A stretch of DNA of 64,000 nt from JAJCYL01 sp965206015. GTDB lineage: Bacteria > Bacteroidota > Bacteroidia > Cytophagales > Cyclobacteriaceae. Each line of letters begins with the position of its first letter. Position 1 is the first letter of the stretch. The translations under genes were made by a program, and so were the position numbers. Shown in pieces: positions 55,059-63,806 of this stretch. The stretch spans positions 62,001-126,000 of the forward strand of contig CBDBIW010000004.1 in NCBI GenBank assembly GCA_965206015.1. Direction: 5' to 3'. Below the pieces are notes generated by a model, which worked only from the letters and a program-made list of their open reading frames with translations, searched no databases and was not told the origin of the DNA.

Positions 55059-56360
55059 ATGAGACAAAGCTTAATGAGATTAGGTGCTGACGAACTCTCC
55101 TATGAGATCAGGGAGGTTGTCAAAAAAGCTGAGCAGCTAGAATTATCAGGGCACAAAATTCTCTGGGAAAATATCGGTGACCCTATCCAGAAAAACCGCA
55201 AATTGCCTGAATGGATGAAGGAAATAATCACCTCATTACTTCAAGATGATTTTACCTATGGATACAGTCATTCAAAGGGCTTACTAGAGACTAGAAATTT
55301 TTTAGCAGACCGTTGTAATAATTTAAAAGGTGTTCAAATAGCTCCTGAGGATATAACCTTTTTCAATGGATTGGGGGACGCTATCCAAAAGATCTATCAA
55401 TATTTACTTCCAACTTCGAGAATAATCGGACCCTCCCCTTCCTATTCAACACACAGTTCTGCAGAAGCAGCGCATGCTAATCATCATCCACTCACCTACC
55501 GGCTTGATCCTAAAAATAGCTGGTATCCTGATATAGAAGACCTTCAATTAAAAGTCAAATACAATGAAAGCATCGTGGGGATAATGGTGATTAACCCGGA
55601 CAATCCTACCGGGATGGTTTATCCGAGAAATATCCTGGAGGAGATTGTTGCAATTGCCCGCAAGTTCAATCTATTCTTGATCTTTGATGAGATTTACATG
55701 AACATTATTTACAATGGCGCGAAACAATGTACGCTTGCGGAAGTAATTGATGATTTACCCGGAATTTCATTAAAAGGCATCAGTAAGGAATTTCCCTGGC
55801 CCGGTGCCAGGTGTGGCTGGGCTGAATATTATAATCGTACGAGTGATAGCGACTTTGAAAAACTCTGCGAGACGATAGACAACTCAAAAATGATGGAGGT
55901 GAGTTCTACCAAATTACCCCAGTTATCCATTCCGGAAATAATGAGTGATTCACGGTATGATGATTTCTTACTCCAGTCAAACGAGCGCATTGGCAATCGG
56001 AATAAGTATATAACGGAGTTTTTGAAAGACATCCCTTATATCCAATTCAACATGACTAATGGTGCCTTCTACAACACTATCATCTTTAAAGAAGGTGTTT
56101 TAAATACAAATCAATCCATTACAATTGAAGACCCGCGAAGTAAAAATCTTCTTGAATCATGGTTAACCCCAAACATTCAACTAGATAAGCGATTTGTCTA
56201 CTATTTGTTGGTTGCCAAACATGTTTGTGTTGTACCTATATCATCATTTGCTTCAGATCTAAATGGTTTCAGGATCACATTACTGGAGGAAGATGAAAAA
56301 GTACTTAAAGAAATATTGACCAGAATCCGCTCAGGAATAATTGAATATTGTGAGAGCTGA
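55059..56360 (+). CDS. PLP-dependent class I/II aminotransferase
   Basis: The 433-residue product is a fold-type I aminotransferase. Visible landmarks are LWENIGDPIQ (start of the family), YGYSHSKGLLETRNFLADR, INPDNPTGMVYP, LIFDEIYMNIIYNG and GISKEFPWPGARCGW, in which Lys about 245 binds PLP. It resembles alanine- or aspartate-type aminotransferases (AlaA-like), with a moderately long C-terminal part. Substrate unknown. AAGGAGG occurs 24 bp before the ATG, which is farther than a normal RBS. It stands alone. Confidence 0.88.
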   Translation: MRQSLMRLGADELSYEIREVVKKAEQLELSGHKILWENIGDPIQKNRKLPEWMKEIITSLLQDDFTYGYSHSKGLLETRNFLADRCNNLKGVQIAPEDITFFNGLGDAIQKIYQYLLPTSRIIGPSPSYSTHSSAEAAHANHHPLTYRLDPKNSWYPDIEDLQLKVKYNESIVGIMVINPDNPTGMVYPRNILEEIVAIARKFNLFLIFDEIYMNIIYNGAKQCTLAEVIDDLPGISLKGISKEFPWPGARCGWAEYYNRTSDSDFEKLCETIDNSKMMEVSSTKLPQLSIPEIMSDSRYDDFLLQSNERIGNRNKYITEFLKDIPYIQFNMTNGAFYNTIIFKEGVLNTNQSITIEDPRSKNLLESWLTPNIQLDKRFVYYLLVAKHVCVVPISSFASDLNGFRITLLEEDEKVLKEILTRIRSGIIEYCES

Positions 56361-56463
56361 GAGGAAATCCGCACAATGGAACTTTGCCTTGTCACTCTTA
56401 GTGAAAAGAATATCATCCTGACAGTTCAATAACAATAGCCCTTTCTTTAACATACCTTACTCA

Positions 56464-56549
56464 ATTAACAGGAAGAATTTATGCTCTTTGGCATTTCTCC
56501 TACTGGTATTAGCTGCCTGCGACCAGAAATCACAACCGGTGGAAAAAAC
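56464..56549 (+). pseudogene. Lipoprotein N-terminus cut by the IS256 element
   Basis: The frame NRKNLCSLAFLLLVLAACDQ is a good lipoprotein signal with lipobox LAAC, but the first codon is ATT instead of ATG and the frame ends at the IS256 terminus (56550). The remainder of the gene is not found on the other side. Confidence 0.5.
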
Positions 56550-57080
56550 GGTAGTGTAAACTAAACTCTGTCTTTTGAATCATCCCTTTGGAGGGGCAAT
56601 GCCCCTCCAAAGGGATGTGTTCTAAATCCAAAGGTAACCGCTCTCCAGATTTGACGGCAAGTTGCTGAACGGTCAACCCCCGGTTTGGCAATGGACCCGT
56701 CCATTTTTTCTCAATGTTTCTGGTCGCCAGATAGACCAGTTTTAACAGTGCCACATCTGAGGTGAAGGCTCCCCTGGTTTTTGTCACCTTCCAAATTTGC
56801 TGATGATAACCTTCTACCGCATTGGTGGTATAAATCAGTTTGCGTATTGGAGCTGTGTACTGAAAACAGGTAGTAAGCTTCTCCCGGACCGGATCACAAC
56901 AGGATATTTATCTCCCCATTTTCCAGCCAGGTTCTCTAATTCCATCCCTGCCAGTTCTCTGGTAGCTGCACGATACTTTCAAGCCACCCAAACGCTCGTC
57001 TTCATCTAAAATGGGCATCCATTGTTTCAGAGCCTTGCTCTGTAATTGAGCTACTTCATTCTTGTCTCATTTTATCCAGG
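56550..57080 (-). pseudogene. IS256-family element, internally deleted, opposite to the 36.3-kb copy
   Basis: The end GGTAGTGTAAACTAAACTCT (56550) matches that of the copy at 36683. Reading inward on the minus strand from the transposase start near 57070, a short N-terminal part is followed by a large deletion. FQYTAPIRKLIYTTNAVEGY, TKTRGAFTSDVALLKLVYLA and GLTVQQLAVKSGERLPLD come next. A hairpin (CCCTTTGGAGGGGCA / TGCCCCTCCAAAGGG) at 56583-56615 mirrors the palindrome of the other copy. Confidence 0.8.
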
Positions 57081-57253
57081 TTAACCTGAATTCGGGTTAC
57101 ATGAATTAATTGACAAACGTAAATAACAATCTATGATGGTGAAAGATAATTATGAAGACCGAAGCATGTCAATTAATATCAATCCGTACTTCAAACTCTT
57201 TCTTTTTTATCCACCTCAACCATTATAGATTGCAGAACCCTAATTATATAGAC

Positions 57254-58090
57254 ATGACTATTGAGGAGTTTGAACTCGCATCGAAAGGTGCAAAGCTGCA
57301 TTGTCAAGCCTGGCTACCTGAGCAGGAGCCTCAAGTCATTATTTGTCTTATTCATGGATTAAGTGAGCATATTGGTCGATATGAAGAATTTGCGGAGTTT
57401 TTTACATCGCAACAAATCGCCGTATTTGCCTATGATCTACGGGGCCATGGTAAATCTCCCGGAAAACGAGGTCATGTAAGACAATACGACTTATTGTTGG
57501 AAGATGTTGAAAATACCTTAAAAATTGCCCGCCGGGAATATAATAATGCTTTGCTTATCCTATTCGGGCAAAGTTTTGGAGGAAACATTGTTTCCAATTA
57601 CCTGGTTAAAAAGAACACCTCAGAAGTGGCTGGTGCAATACTTTCAGCACCATGGCTCAAACTTGCATTTGACCCACCACCCTTCAAAGTCAAACTGGCA
57701 TCAATTATGAAAAATATATATCCGGCTTATTCGGAGAATAGTAAAATAAATTCCGGAATGTTATCAAAAGATGAGGAAAAGATTAAAGCTTATCTGTCTG
57801 ATCCTTTAGTTCACAATAAAATTTCAGCCGGACTATTTTTTTCAATTATTAAACAGGGTGAGGCAGCACTCGAGAATGCTTTCAAAGTAACCATCCCTTT
57901 GTTAGTAATACATGGCAAAGAGGACAAACTAACGTCCTGGAAAGCAAGCGAGGAATTTGTAACTACCGTTGGTGACCGGGGCACTTTTAGATTATACGAT
58001 GGTGTAATGCATGAGCCTCACAATGACCCTGAAAGGGAAATGGTCCTCAACGAGGTGCAAAAATGGATCTCAAACAACGTCAATAAATGA
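57254..58090 (+). CDS. Alpha/beta hydrolase, monoacylglycerol lipase-like
   Basis: The product is about 278 residues from ATG 57254. It has LIHGLSEHIGRYEEFAEFFT (oxyanion-hole HG), AYDLRGHGKSPGKRGHVRQY, the nucleophile elbow FGQSFGGNI (Ser about 107), LVIHGKEDKLT (Asp) and GVMHEPHNDPER (His). The RGHG and HV..Y pattern is typical of monoglyceride lipase/lysophospholipase L2-type serine hydrolases. An ATG at 57152 exists, but the added residues have no family match. Its TGA overlaps the ATG of a dead HAD gene (ATGA). Confidence 0.88.
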   Translation: MTIEEFELASKGAKLHCQAWLPEQEPQVIICLIHGLSEHIGRYEEFAEFFTSQQIAVFAYDLRGHGKSPGKRGHVRQYDLLLEDVENTLKIARREYNNALLILFGQSFGGNIVSNYLVKKNTSEVAGAILSAPWLKLAFDPPPFKVKLASIMKNIYPAYSENSKINSGMLSKDEEKIKAYLSDPLVHNKISAGLFFSIIKQGEAALENAFKVTIPLLVIHGKEDKLTSWKASEEFVTTVGDRGTFRLYDGVMHEPHNDPEREMVLNEVQKWISNNVNK

Positions 58091-58461
58091 ATAATAAGTT
58101 TGCAGTAATATTAGACATGGACGGAGTTCTTGTTGATAACAATCCCATTCATGTGGAGGCATGGAAGGTTTATGCTGAGCGATTGGGGTTCGAACTAACA
58201 CCCGAAAAAATCAGGAATGACCTCTATGGAGGAACCAATGCTGATGCTTTTTGACGACTCTACCGGGACGATTTTATTGAAGAGGTGATTGTAAACGAAA
58301 CTCATGTAACCAAAGGCACACCAGGACCCACAGGTCTACCGACTCACTTGTGAGAAACTGAGTTTCGAACCATCTCGGTGCTTTGTAATCGAAGATAGCC
58401 TTTCCGGAGTGGAATCAGGAGTTGCTGATAGCTATGACTATCCCCGCAAGGTTATGGTGTG
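58087..58461 (+). pseudogene. HAD-superfamily phosphatase (beta-phosphoglucomutase-like), broken
   Basis: ATG 58087 opens MNNKFAVILDMDGVLVDNNP with the HAD nucleophile motif DMDGV. HVEAWKVYAERLGFELTPEK follows, and then a TGA interrupts GGTNADAF*RLYRDDF. Later, after a large deletion, PQVYRLTCEKLSFEPSRCFV, IEDSLSGVESG (motif III/IV) can be read. The normal length is about 215-220 residues; the middle is missing. It was translationally coupled with the lipase gene. Confidence 0.75.
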
Positions 58462-58531
58462 AGTAATTTTTTAATTGGCTGCGAAAATTGGGCAGAAAGC
58501 ACTAATTTGTCGCAAACAACCTTATAAAAAC

Positions 58532-59068
58532 ATGAAAAAAACTATTCTACTTTTTGTATTTGCCCTTGTCTGCATGACTGCTTTTGGTCAGATCCGGGTT
58601 GGACTTGGGCTATTGGGAGGAGCACCAGGCGGTAATTTTGGCGACTTGTATGACTTTGGTGTTGGTGGATACATCGAACCAAAGTACAGTGCTACTAAAT
58701 CTCTGGAGGTTGGTGTACATCTGGCCTGGATGGCTTTTGCTGGAGGTGATGTTAGTGGAACTTCAGCAAGTATTTCTGCAGCCAAAGTAGTACCTATATT
58801 AGTGGTTGGACAGTACTATTTGACCAACATCGGCCCTAAAGTATATGCTGGATTCGGCGTAGGGCCTTACAGGGTCGATTTTGGCAGCCTTGATGCTGGA
58901 ACAAGTGGAGGATCAATAGAAGACATTGGGAGTGAGACCAAATTTGGTTTTGCGCCAAAAGTTGGAGTGAACTTCGGTGGTTTTGATCTTGGTATCGCAT
59001 ATCACATTGTGAACGATCTCAATTTTCTTGGATTTAATCTTGGCTTCCACTTCGGAAAGAGGAGATAA
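58532..59068 (+). CDS. Small outer membrane beta-barrel protein
   Basis: The 178-residue product starts with a signal peptide (MKKTILLFVFALVCMTAFGQ) and continues as Gly-rich alternating strands (VGLGLLGGAPGGNFGDLYDF; VYAGFGVGPYRVDFG; FGFAPKVGVNFGGFDLGIAY), ending HFGKRR after FNLGF. This is typical of small eight-stranded OmpW/OmpA-like barrels in Bacteroidota. The ATG at 58532 fits the signal peptide; 58475 is rejected. A hairpin follows the stop. Function unknown. Confidence 0.8.
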   Translation: MKKTILLFVFALVCMTAFGQIRVGLGLLGGAPGGNFGDLYDFGVGGYIEPKYSATKSLEVGVHLAWMAFAGGDVSGTSASISAAKVVPILVVGQYYLTNIGPKVYAGFGVGPYRVDFGSLDAGTSGGSIEDIGSETKFGFAPKVGVNFGGFDLGIAYHIVNDLNFLGFNLGFHFGKRR

Positions 59069-59095
59069 ACCAATCGTAATAAAACTAACAAAAAG

Positions 59096-59121
59096 ATCCC
59101 ATTCTCGGCAGAGGATGGGAT
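59096..59121 (+). terminator. Hairpin terminator after the barrel gene
   Basis: ATCCCATTCTC and GAGGATGGGAT pair over 11 bp (one G-T) with a 4-nt loop, followed by TCTTTGCT. This is a likely rho-independent terminator 27 bp after the stop codon. Confidence 0.55.
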
Positions 59122-59171
59122 TCTTTGCTATACCTCAAAACACTTTTCTCACTATAAAATTTTTACCGAAT

Positions 59172-59315
59172 ATTAGAAATGGCGGCAATGAATTTTACGC
59201 TATTTGGTCACCGGGTAGCAAATTTTTTACCTTTACTGCTGACTTTGCAGGAACCAGGGAGATCTGCCTCGCGAATGAAAATGGCGAAATCATAAAAAAG
59301 ATAAAATCCACTTGA
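59172..59315 (+). pseudogene. Short PD40-like fragment
   Basis: The reading IRNGGNEFYAIWSPGSKFFT FTADFAGTR resembles one blade of a TolB/PD40 propeller (YAxWSPxGSKxxFTxD). It ends at TGA 59313-59315, 14 bp before the next TolB-like gene. No start or signal is present, so it is a likely remnant of a related gene. Confidence 0.4.
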
Positions 59316-59329
59316 AGTAATCAACCAGC

Positions 59330-60349
59330 ATGTTAAAATTCTTTCTGCCACTAATCATCATTGCATTATCTACTGGAATCTGTAAAGGTCAGGAGGCAAA
59401 AGGGCCTAAATCACTTTATAGGGAGCTAACGGAAATAAGTAGTGTAATAACAGGTCTCACATTTTCGACAGATGGGCTCAAACTAGCTTTCACCAATATG
59501 GGGGACATCTACAGTATTCCTTTGAATGGATCAGAGCCAATGCAAGTTACGACATCTGACTACAGGGAAGATCAACCACAATGGTCACCTGATGCGACCA
59601 AACTTACTTATAGAAAGGATTCATCAAACCTGACCGGTATTTGGATCTATAACACCATCAATAAAAAACACAGCCGGATAACTGCCATTAAGGAAAATGC
59701 ATTCAGTCCCAGTTGGGCTCCCAATGGCAAAGCCGTTGCATATAGTACTGACAGTTACGGCAGCGTTGACGTCATGATTATGGAATTTGAGAGTGGTAAA
59801 GAGAGACGTCTTACAGCTGCCAAAGGAAATGAATACATATTCGGATTTCACCCGAATGGGAAATTTGTTGGTTATTATGAAAGAAATACAACCGAAGAAG
59901 ACATTTATGCAATAGCGTTGACTGGGAAAGAGGAATTTCCTATAACTCGAAGTCAAATACCCGAGCTTGATCCCAAATGGTCATATGATGGCACAAGAGT
60001 ATTATTTCATATACAGAAAGCTGGCATTAAAGAAATCTTTACAGCTGATTTCCCATACGGAGAATTAAATAAGATTGGCCAATTCGAATCAGAAAACATC
60101 TTACCCATTATTTCAACCAACGCCAAACGTGTTATTTACCCTAAATCAAATGGCGATAAGGTTGATCTCATACTATACACCATCAAAGCGGAAGAAGATA
60201 TCCCACTGGGTTTGGCTGAGATTGAGAATCTTGGCCAACCCGTTTGGTCGCTTGGTGGGCGAATTCTTGCGCTATCAGCATATGATGAATCAGTTGATAA
60301 GACCAAAATCTGGTTGGTTAACATTAGTCAGTTTTTAAGGGGTAGATAA
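59330..60349 (+). CDS. Secreted TolB-like PD40 beta-propeller protein
   Basis: The 339-residue product has a signal peptide (MLKFFLPLIIIALSTGICKG). It carries PD40/TolB-type repeats: LTFSTDGLKLAFTNMGDIYS, PQWSPDATKLTYRKDSSNLT, PSWAPNGKAVAYSTDSYGSV, PKWSYDGTRVLFHIQKAGIK and PVWSLGGRILALSAYDESVD. It shares the propeller part, but not the lectin-like domain, with the protein at 42973. Exact role unknown; probably periplasmic or outer-surface. The downstream pfkB gene is convergent. Confidence 0.82.
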   Translation: MLKFFLPLIIIALSTGICKGQEAKGPKSLYRELTEISSVITGLTFSTDGLKLAFTNMGDIYSIPLNGSEPMQVTTSDYREDQPQWSPDATKLTYRKDSSNLTGIWIYNTINKKHSRITAIKENAFSPSWAPNGKAVAYSTDSYGSVDVMIMEFESGKERRLTAAKGNEYIFGFHPNGKFVGYYERNTTEEDIYAIALTGKEEFPITRSQIPELDPKWSYDGTRVLFHIQKAGIKEIFTADFPYGELNKIGQFESENILPIISTNAKRVIYPKSNGDKVDLILYTIKAEEDIPLGLAEIENLGQPVWSLGGRILALSAYDESVDKTKIWLVNISQFLRGR

Positions 60350-60354
60350 ACGAC

Positions 60355-61242
60355 CTAATCAAGAGTTTTAAGAAGTTCTTGTATCTCTTCGGGGTATTTT
60401 GGAATTGCCCCCGTGGAAGAAGCCACAAAGCCCCCCACCTTGTTCCCAATTTTGGCCGCCTTTAAAACGTCTCCCGTTTTAAAAAAAGCGTACATGAACG
60501 AGGCACTAAAGGAATCCCCAGCACCAACGGCGTCCACTACATGGATGGGCTCACTTTTGACATGATGAAGTGTTTGGCCGACATATGCATAGCACCCGTC
60601 ACCGCCTGCAGTTAATATGACGTGCTCCATTTGTTGAAATTTTGCAAGCAAATGCCTGATAAAATCAACTGGTTCCCTATCCTCACCAAAGAGCATATGC
60701 CCAATTTCTACAACTTCATCTTCATTCAATTTAGCCACATTGGCATACTCCATTGAAGACTGAATGATCTCCTCCGAGTAACAGTTTTTCCTGAGATTGA
60801 CATCATAAAATTTTATCCTGAAGTTAAAGTCTTCTAAAATTGATTTTAGCACCACTCCTGATGCCGCCCTTTGAGCCAGTGTCCCATAGTAGAGCACATC
60901 AAACACATGATTTTCAATTTGATCTTTTGCCAGATTGTAGTCAATGAAATCATACGCTACGTCAGGGGTTATGTAATAATCCGGCTGACCACCTATCAAT
61001 TGAACCGGAACCGTTCCGGTTGGCTTCAAGTTGTCCGTTTGAATAAGGTCCATTAAAAGCCCAAGTTTATCTATTCTTTTCCAGGCATCAGATCCATATT
61101 CATCATCACCAAGGCGTGACAGGATTGCTGCCTCACCTCCACATTGCACACTATGGGCCGCAAAATTAAGTGGGGCACCCCCAAGATGAACATGATCATT
61201 GATTATGTCCCAGAGAATTTCACCAAATGCTAAAACTTTCAT
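60355..61242 (-). CDS. PfkB-family carbohydrate kinase, probable fructokinase
   Basis: The product is about 295 residues from ATG 61242 (MKVLAFGEILWDIINDHVHL). LGGAPLNFAAHSVQCGGEAA is the sugar-binding GG signature, and VVDAVGAGDSFSASFMYAFF holds the catalytic Asp (about 242) and anion hole. The family start GE.LWD.. and GGAP.N.A.H resemble bacterial fructokinases. Together with a GH32 fragment and an MFS sugar porter upstream it forms a fructan/fructose utilisation locus. The frame continues upstream to 61320 into the GH32 tail, and ATG 61242 is the natural start. Confidence 0.9.
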   Translation of the reverse strand: MKVLAFGEILWDIINDHVHLGGAPLNFAAHSVQCGGEAAILSRLGDDEYGSDAWKRIDKLGLLMDLIQTDNLKPTGTVPVQLIGGQPDYYITPDVAYDFIDYNLAKDQIENHVFDVLYYGTLAQRAASGVVLKSILEDFNFRIKFYDVNLRKNCYSEEIIQSSMEYANVAKLNEDEVVEIGHMLFGEDREPVDFIRHLLAKFQQMEHVILTAGGDGCYAYVGQTLHHVKSEPIHVVDAVGAGDSFSASFMYAFFKTGDVLKAAKIGNKVGGFVASSTGAIPKYPEEIQELLKTLD

Positions 61243-61306
61243 CGTACATATTAATCTGCTGAAATTACAAGTAATAGCTGGGAAAGTGGGTTCTGTCCTT
61301 ACTTTT

Positions 61307-61835
61307 TCACCAAATACCACTTACTGAATTTTGCGTTCCTTCTTTTATGGTCACCGACCCATTCAGGCTGTAGAAATATGCCGTGTTGTAAAGTTCGGTG
61401 GGGAATATTAATGCAGTTAAAACGGTAACTCCATCATTGCTAAATAATTCAATAGAAGATTGGTCTATCAAGATTCGCATCTTAACAGCCCCAGACTCAT
61501 TTATGCTCTGCGCCTTCTCACGATCACGATTGGCAAAATCTTCTTGGAAGCTTACTTCTCCAGAATTGGTTCGGTCAATGTAGTATTCCGTTAATTCAGT
61601 CGAAAAACCAATGCTCACTTGCTTTTTATTGGAGTGGGAAAGTGCAATACCAAAGTCCCCATTTGGTTGGTAGTCGTGAAATTCCACAGTCAAGTCGGTG
61701 AGAATATTGATATTCTCAATTTCGGTATGTTCTGAGATTACCTGTGGTGTTAATTCTGTCATGGCTTGTAGATAGCTGGAGAGTTCTCTTGCCGACGTAC
61801 TGCTTAGCCTTATACCTTCACTGGCAGTAGCGAGA
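61307..61835 (-). pseudogene. GH32 (fructan hydrolase) C-terminal fragment
   Basis: The open frame (from 61762) reads ILTDLTVEFHDYQPNGDFGI, DRTNSGEVSFQEDFANRDR, MRILIDQSSIELFSNDGVTV and LIFPTELYNTAYFYSLNGSV, which is the GH32 C-terminal beta-sandwich. In-frame sequence extends back to about 61835 (LSSTSARELSSYLQAM). The catalytic five-bladed propeller with its WMNDPNG and RDP motifs is absent. The pfkB start lies 64 bp downstream. Confidence 0.8.
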
Positions 61836-61845
61836 GAAAGAGAAA

Positions 61846-61925
61846 ATGATCTTTAGATTCAGTACTCCCGCTTTTTCCAACTCAAATTGCAGGTTAATTT
61901 GATCTGAAAATGGATTTGGATAAGG
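61846..61925 (-). pseudogene. Fragment of a type IX secretion C-terminal sorting domain
   Basis: The frame VNPYPNPFSDQINLQFELEK AGVLNLKI has the start of a type A sorting domain (YPNPFSD.I...). It is joined on one side to the sugar-binding protein remnant and on the other to GH32. The source protein is unknown. Confidence 0.55.
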
Positions 61926-62394
61926 ATTCACCCTTACAGCAATATCAATATTATCATCCCTCTTAAGAATATCATGGAAACCTTCATGCCGTTCAATAAA
62001 TGGGGTTGCCTCCTTTTGACCATGGATTTCAATGAAGTTGAGATTGGCATTATTAATTTCCTCCTTAAATATATTAAGTGCGAGTTGGGCAGCAATCCTG
62101 CCAATTTTAAAATTATCAGGCCTACAAAAGCTGCATAATTGTTAGAACTTATTTTCCTGTCAATCATAATTACTGGAATCCCTAAATGGAAGGCCCTGGT
62201 AATAATCGATGTGATAGGAACAGGCTCGTATGGAAAAACAATTCGCGCTGCATTTCATTTATCATCCGGGCTCGCCAGGGATCGGTTTCAGGACCCATGC
62301 ATTGGGAAAAACCTATTTTATATGTTTTGTTTTCGTGAAGTGTGGAACAGCCAAATAACCATAAAGAAATAAACAAAATGGCTTGAAATCTCAT
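61926..62394 (-). pseudogene. Periplasmic sugar-binding protein (LacI/RbsB type), fragmented
   Basis: ATG 62394 opens MRFQAILFISLWLFGCS (lipoprotein-like), then TYKIGFSQCM, DPWRARMINEMQREL and, after a deletion, AFHLGIPVIMIDRKISSNNY AAFVG. A further shift gives FKIGRIAAQLALNIFKEEIN and NFIEIHGQKEATPFIERHEG. This is a substrate-binding domain of the RbsB type, either an ABC binding protein or the sensor head of a hybrid two-component regulator. The C-terminal half is replaced by the sorting-domain fragment. Confidence 0.7.
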
Positions 62395-62477
62395 TTCACT
62401 TATTGAGCGATGAATTGTAACAGTTACCCCAGGATGAAGAATACGAGAATTAAACGATTAAGGAAAGATAAATTCTA

Positions 62478-63806
62478 TTATCTGATCAATATTTCTTCCA
62501 ATTCCTCCAAAGACTTTCCCTTAGTTTCTGGCATCATTTTCCATACAAAGAGTAACTGGAATACCATCATCAAAGCAAATATGGAGAATGCAGTTACACC
62601 TCCTAAGTTGCTTGCAACATACGGAAAAGTGCCCGCTACCACAGCGGCGAAAACCCAGTGCGTTCCACACCCCAATGAGTTCCCGAAGGATCTGACACTA
62701 TTGGGGAAAATCTCTGAGATAAAAACCCAAATAACCGCACCCTGACCAACGGCATGAGATGCTATGAATGCGAAAATAAGAACTGGAACTAGCATCGTTC
62801 CTGCGCCTATACCAGTAAAGAAAGTCAGTGCTATTAAGCCAAGTGTGGTAATGTATCCAAAAGAGCAGATGTACATGAGGAACTTTCGTCCCATTTTGTC
62901 AATCAAAACCATACCAATTAATGTGGCAACCAAATTGGCAACGCCCACGCCAACAGACGACAGTAAGGCTGCGCTTTCGCCCATTCCGGTATCATTAAAA
63001 ATCCGTGGGGCATAATAGATCACAGCATTGATTCCGGAAAGTTGGTTAAAGAAAGCAATGAGGAAAGCCAACATGATGGGTAAGTTGAATTTGCCTGAAA
63101 TAAATTCCTTGAATCCAACCTCACCAGAATTATCATTGTGCACCTGAATGACCTTCAAATGTTCTTCGGCTGTGGAAGGATTAATCATTTCCAGTACTTT
63201 TTTAGCTTCATCGAGCAAACCTCTTTTGACGATAAGCCATCTGGGGCTTCGAGGAACGAATAATATCATTATGATATAAGCCAGTGCCGGCACTGTTTCA
63301 ACTCCCAACATCCATCGCCAATTTCCATTTCCCCCGCCCCCGATAAGATAGTTGGAGAAATAAGCGATTAGAATACCCAATACAATATTAAGCTGAAATA
63401 GAGCAGTTAACTGACCCCTCTTCTCCTGCGGTGCAATCTCAGATATGTGCATCGGAGCAACTACCGAAGAGGCTCCAACACCCAATCCACCAATAAATCT
63501 GAAAAACATCAGAGAATAAACTTCCGGAGCCAAAGCTGATCCAAGTGCCGAAATGAAGTAAAGGATCGCAATCCAAAATAGGGTTGTTTTACGTCCATAT
63601 TTATCAGCAGGCAATCCGCCCAGCAGGGCTCCAATCACTGTGCCATAGAGTGCCATAGCTACCATTTGGCCAATCATTGTATCGCTGAGAAACCACAGTT
63701 TCTGGATTGCCTGTTCTCCTCCGGAAATAACTGCGGTGTCAAAACCGAAAAGAAAGCCACCCAATGCAACCGTGACGGACCAAAAGAATATCTTACCTGA
63801 ATTCAT
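62478..63806 (-). CDS. MFS sugar porter family transporter
   Basis: The 442-residue protein has 12 transmembrane helices and the sugar porter motifs GGFLFGFDTAVISGGEQAIQ (helix 1), DKYGRKTT (loop 2-3), GVGASSVVAPMHISEIAP, PRSPRWLIVKRG (end of helix 6), QLSGINAVIYYAPRIF (helix 7), DKMGRKFLM and PETKGKSLEELEEIL. It is a proton or facilitated sugar importer related to XylE and fructose/glucose porters. The neighbouring PfkB kinase and GH32 remnant suggest fructose. It is complete and precedes the decayed genes on the same strand. Confidence 0.92.
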   Translation of the reverse strand: MNSGKIFFWSVTVALGGFLFGFDTAVISGGEQAIQKLWFLSDTMIGQMVAMALYGTVIGALLGGLPADKYGRKTTLFWIAILYFISALGSALAPEVYSLMFFRFIGGLGVGASSVVAPMHISEIAPQEKRGQLTALFQLNIVLGILIAYFSNYLIGGGGNGNWRWMLGVETVPALAYIIMILFVPRSPRWLIVKRGLLDEAKKVLEMINPSTAEEHLKVIQVHNDNSGEVGFKEFISGKFNLPIMLAFLIAFFNQLSGINAVIYYAPRIFNDTGMGESAALLSSVGVGVANLVATLIGMVLIDKMGRKFLMYICSFGYITTLGLIALTFFTGIGAGTMLVPVLIFAFIASHAVGQGAVIWVFISEIFPNSVRSFGNSLGCGTHWVFAAVVAGTFPYVASNLGGVTAFSIFALMMVFQLLFVWKMMPETKGKSLEELEEILIR

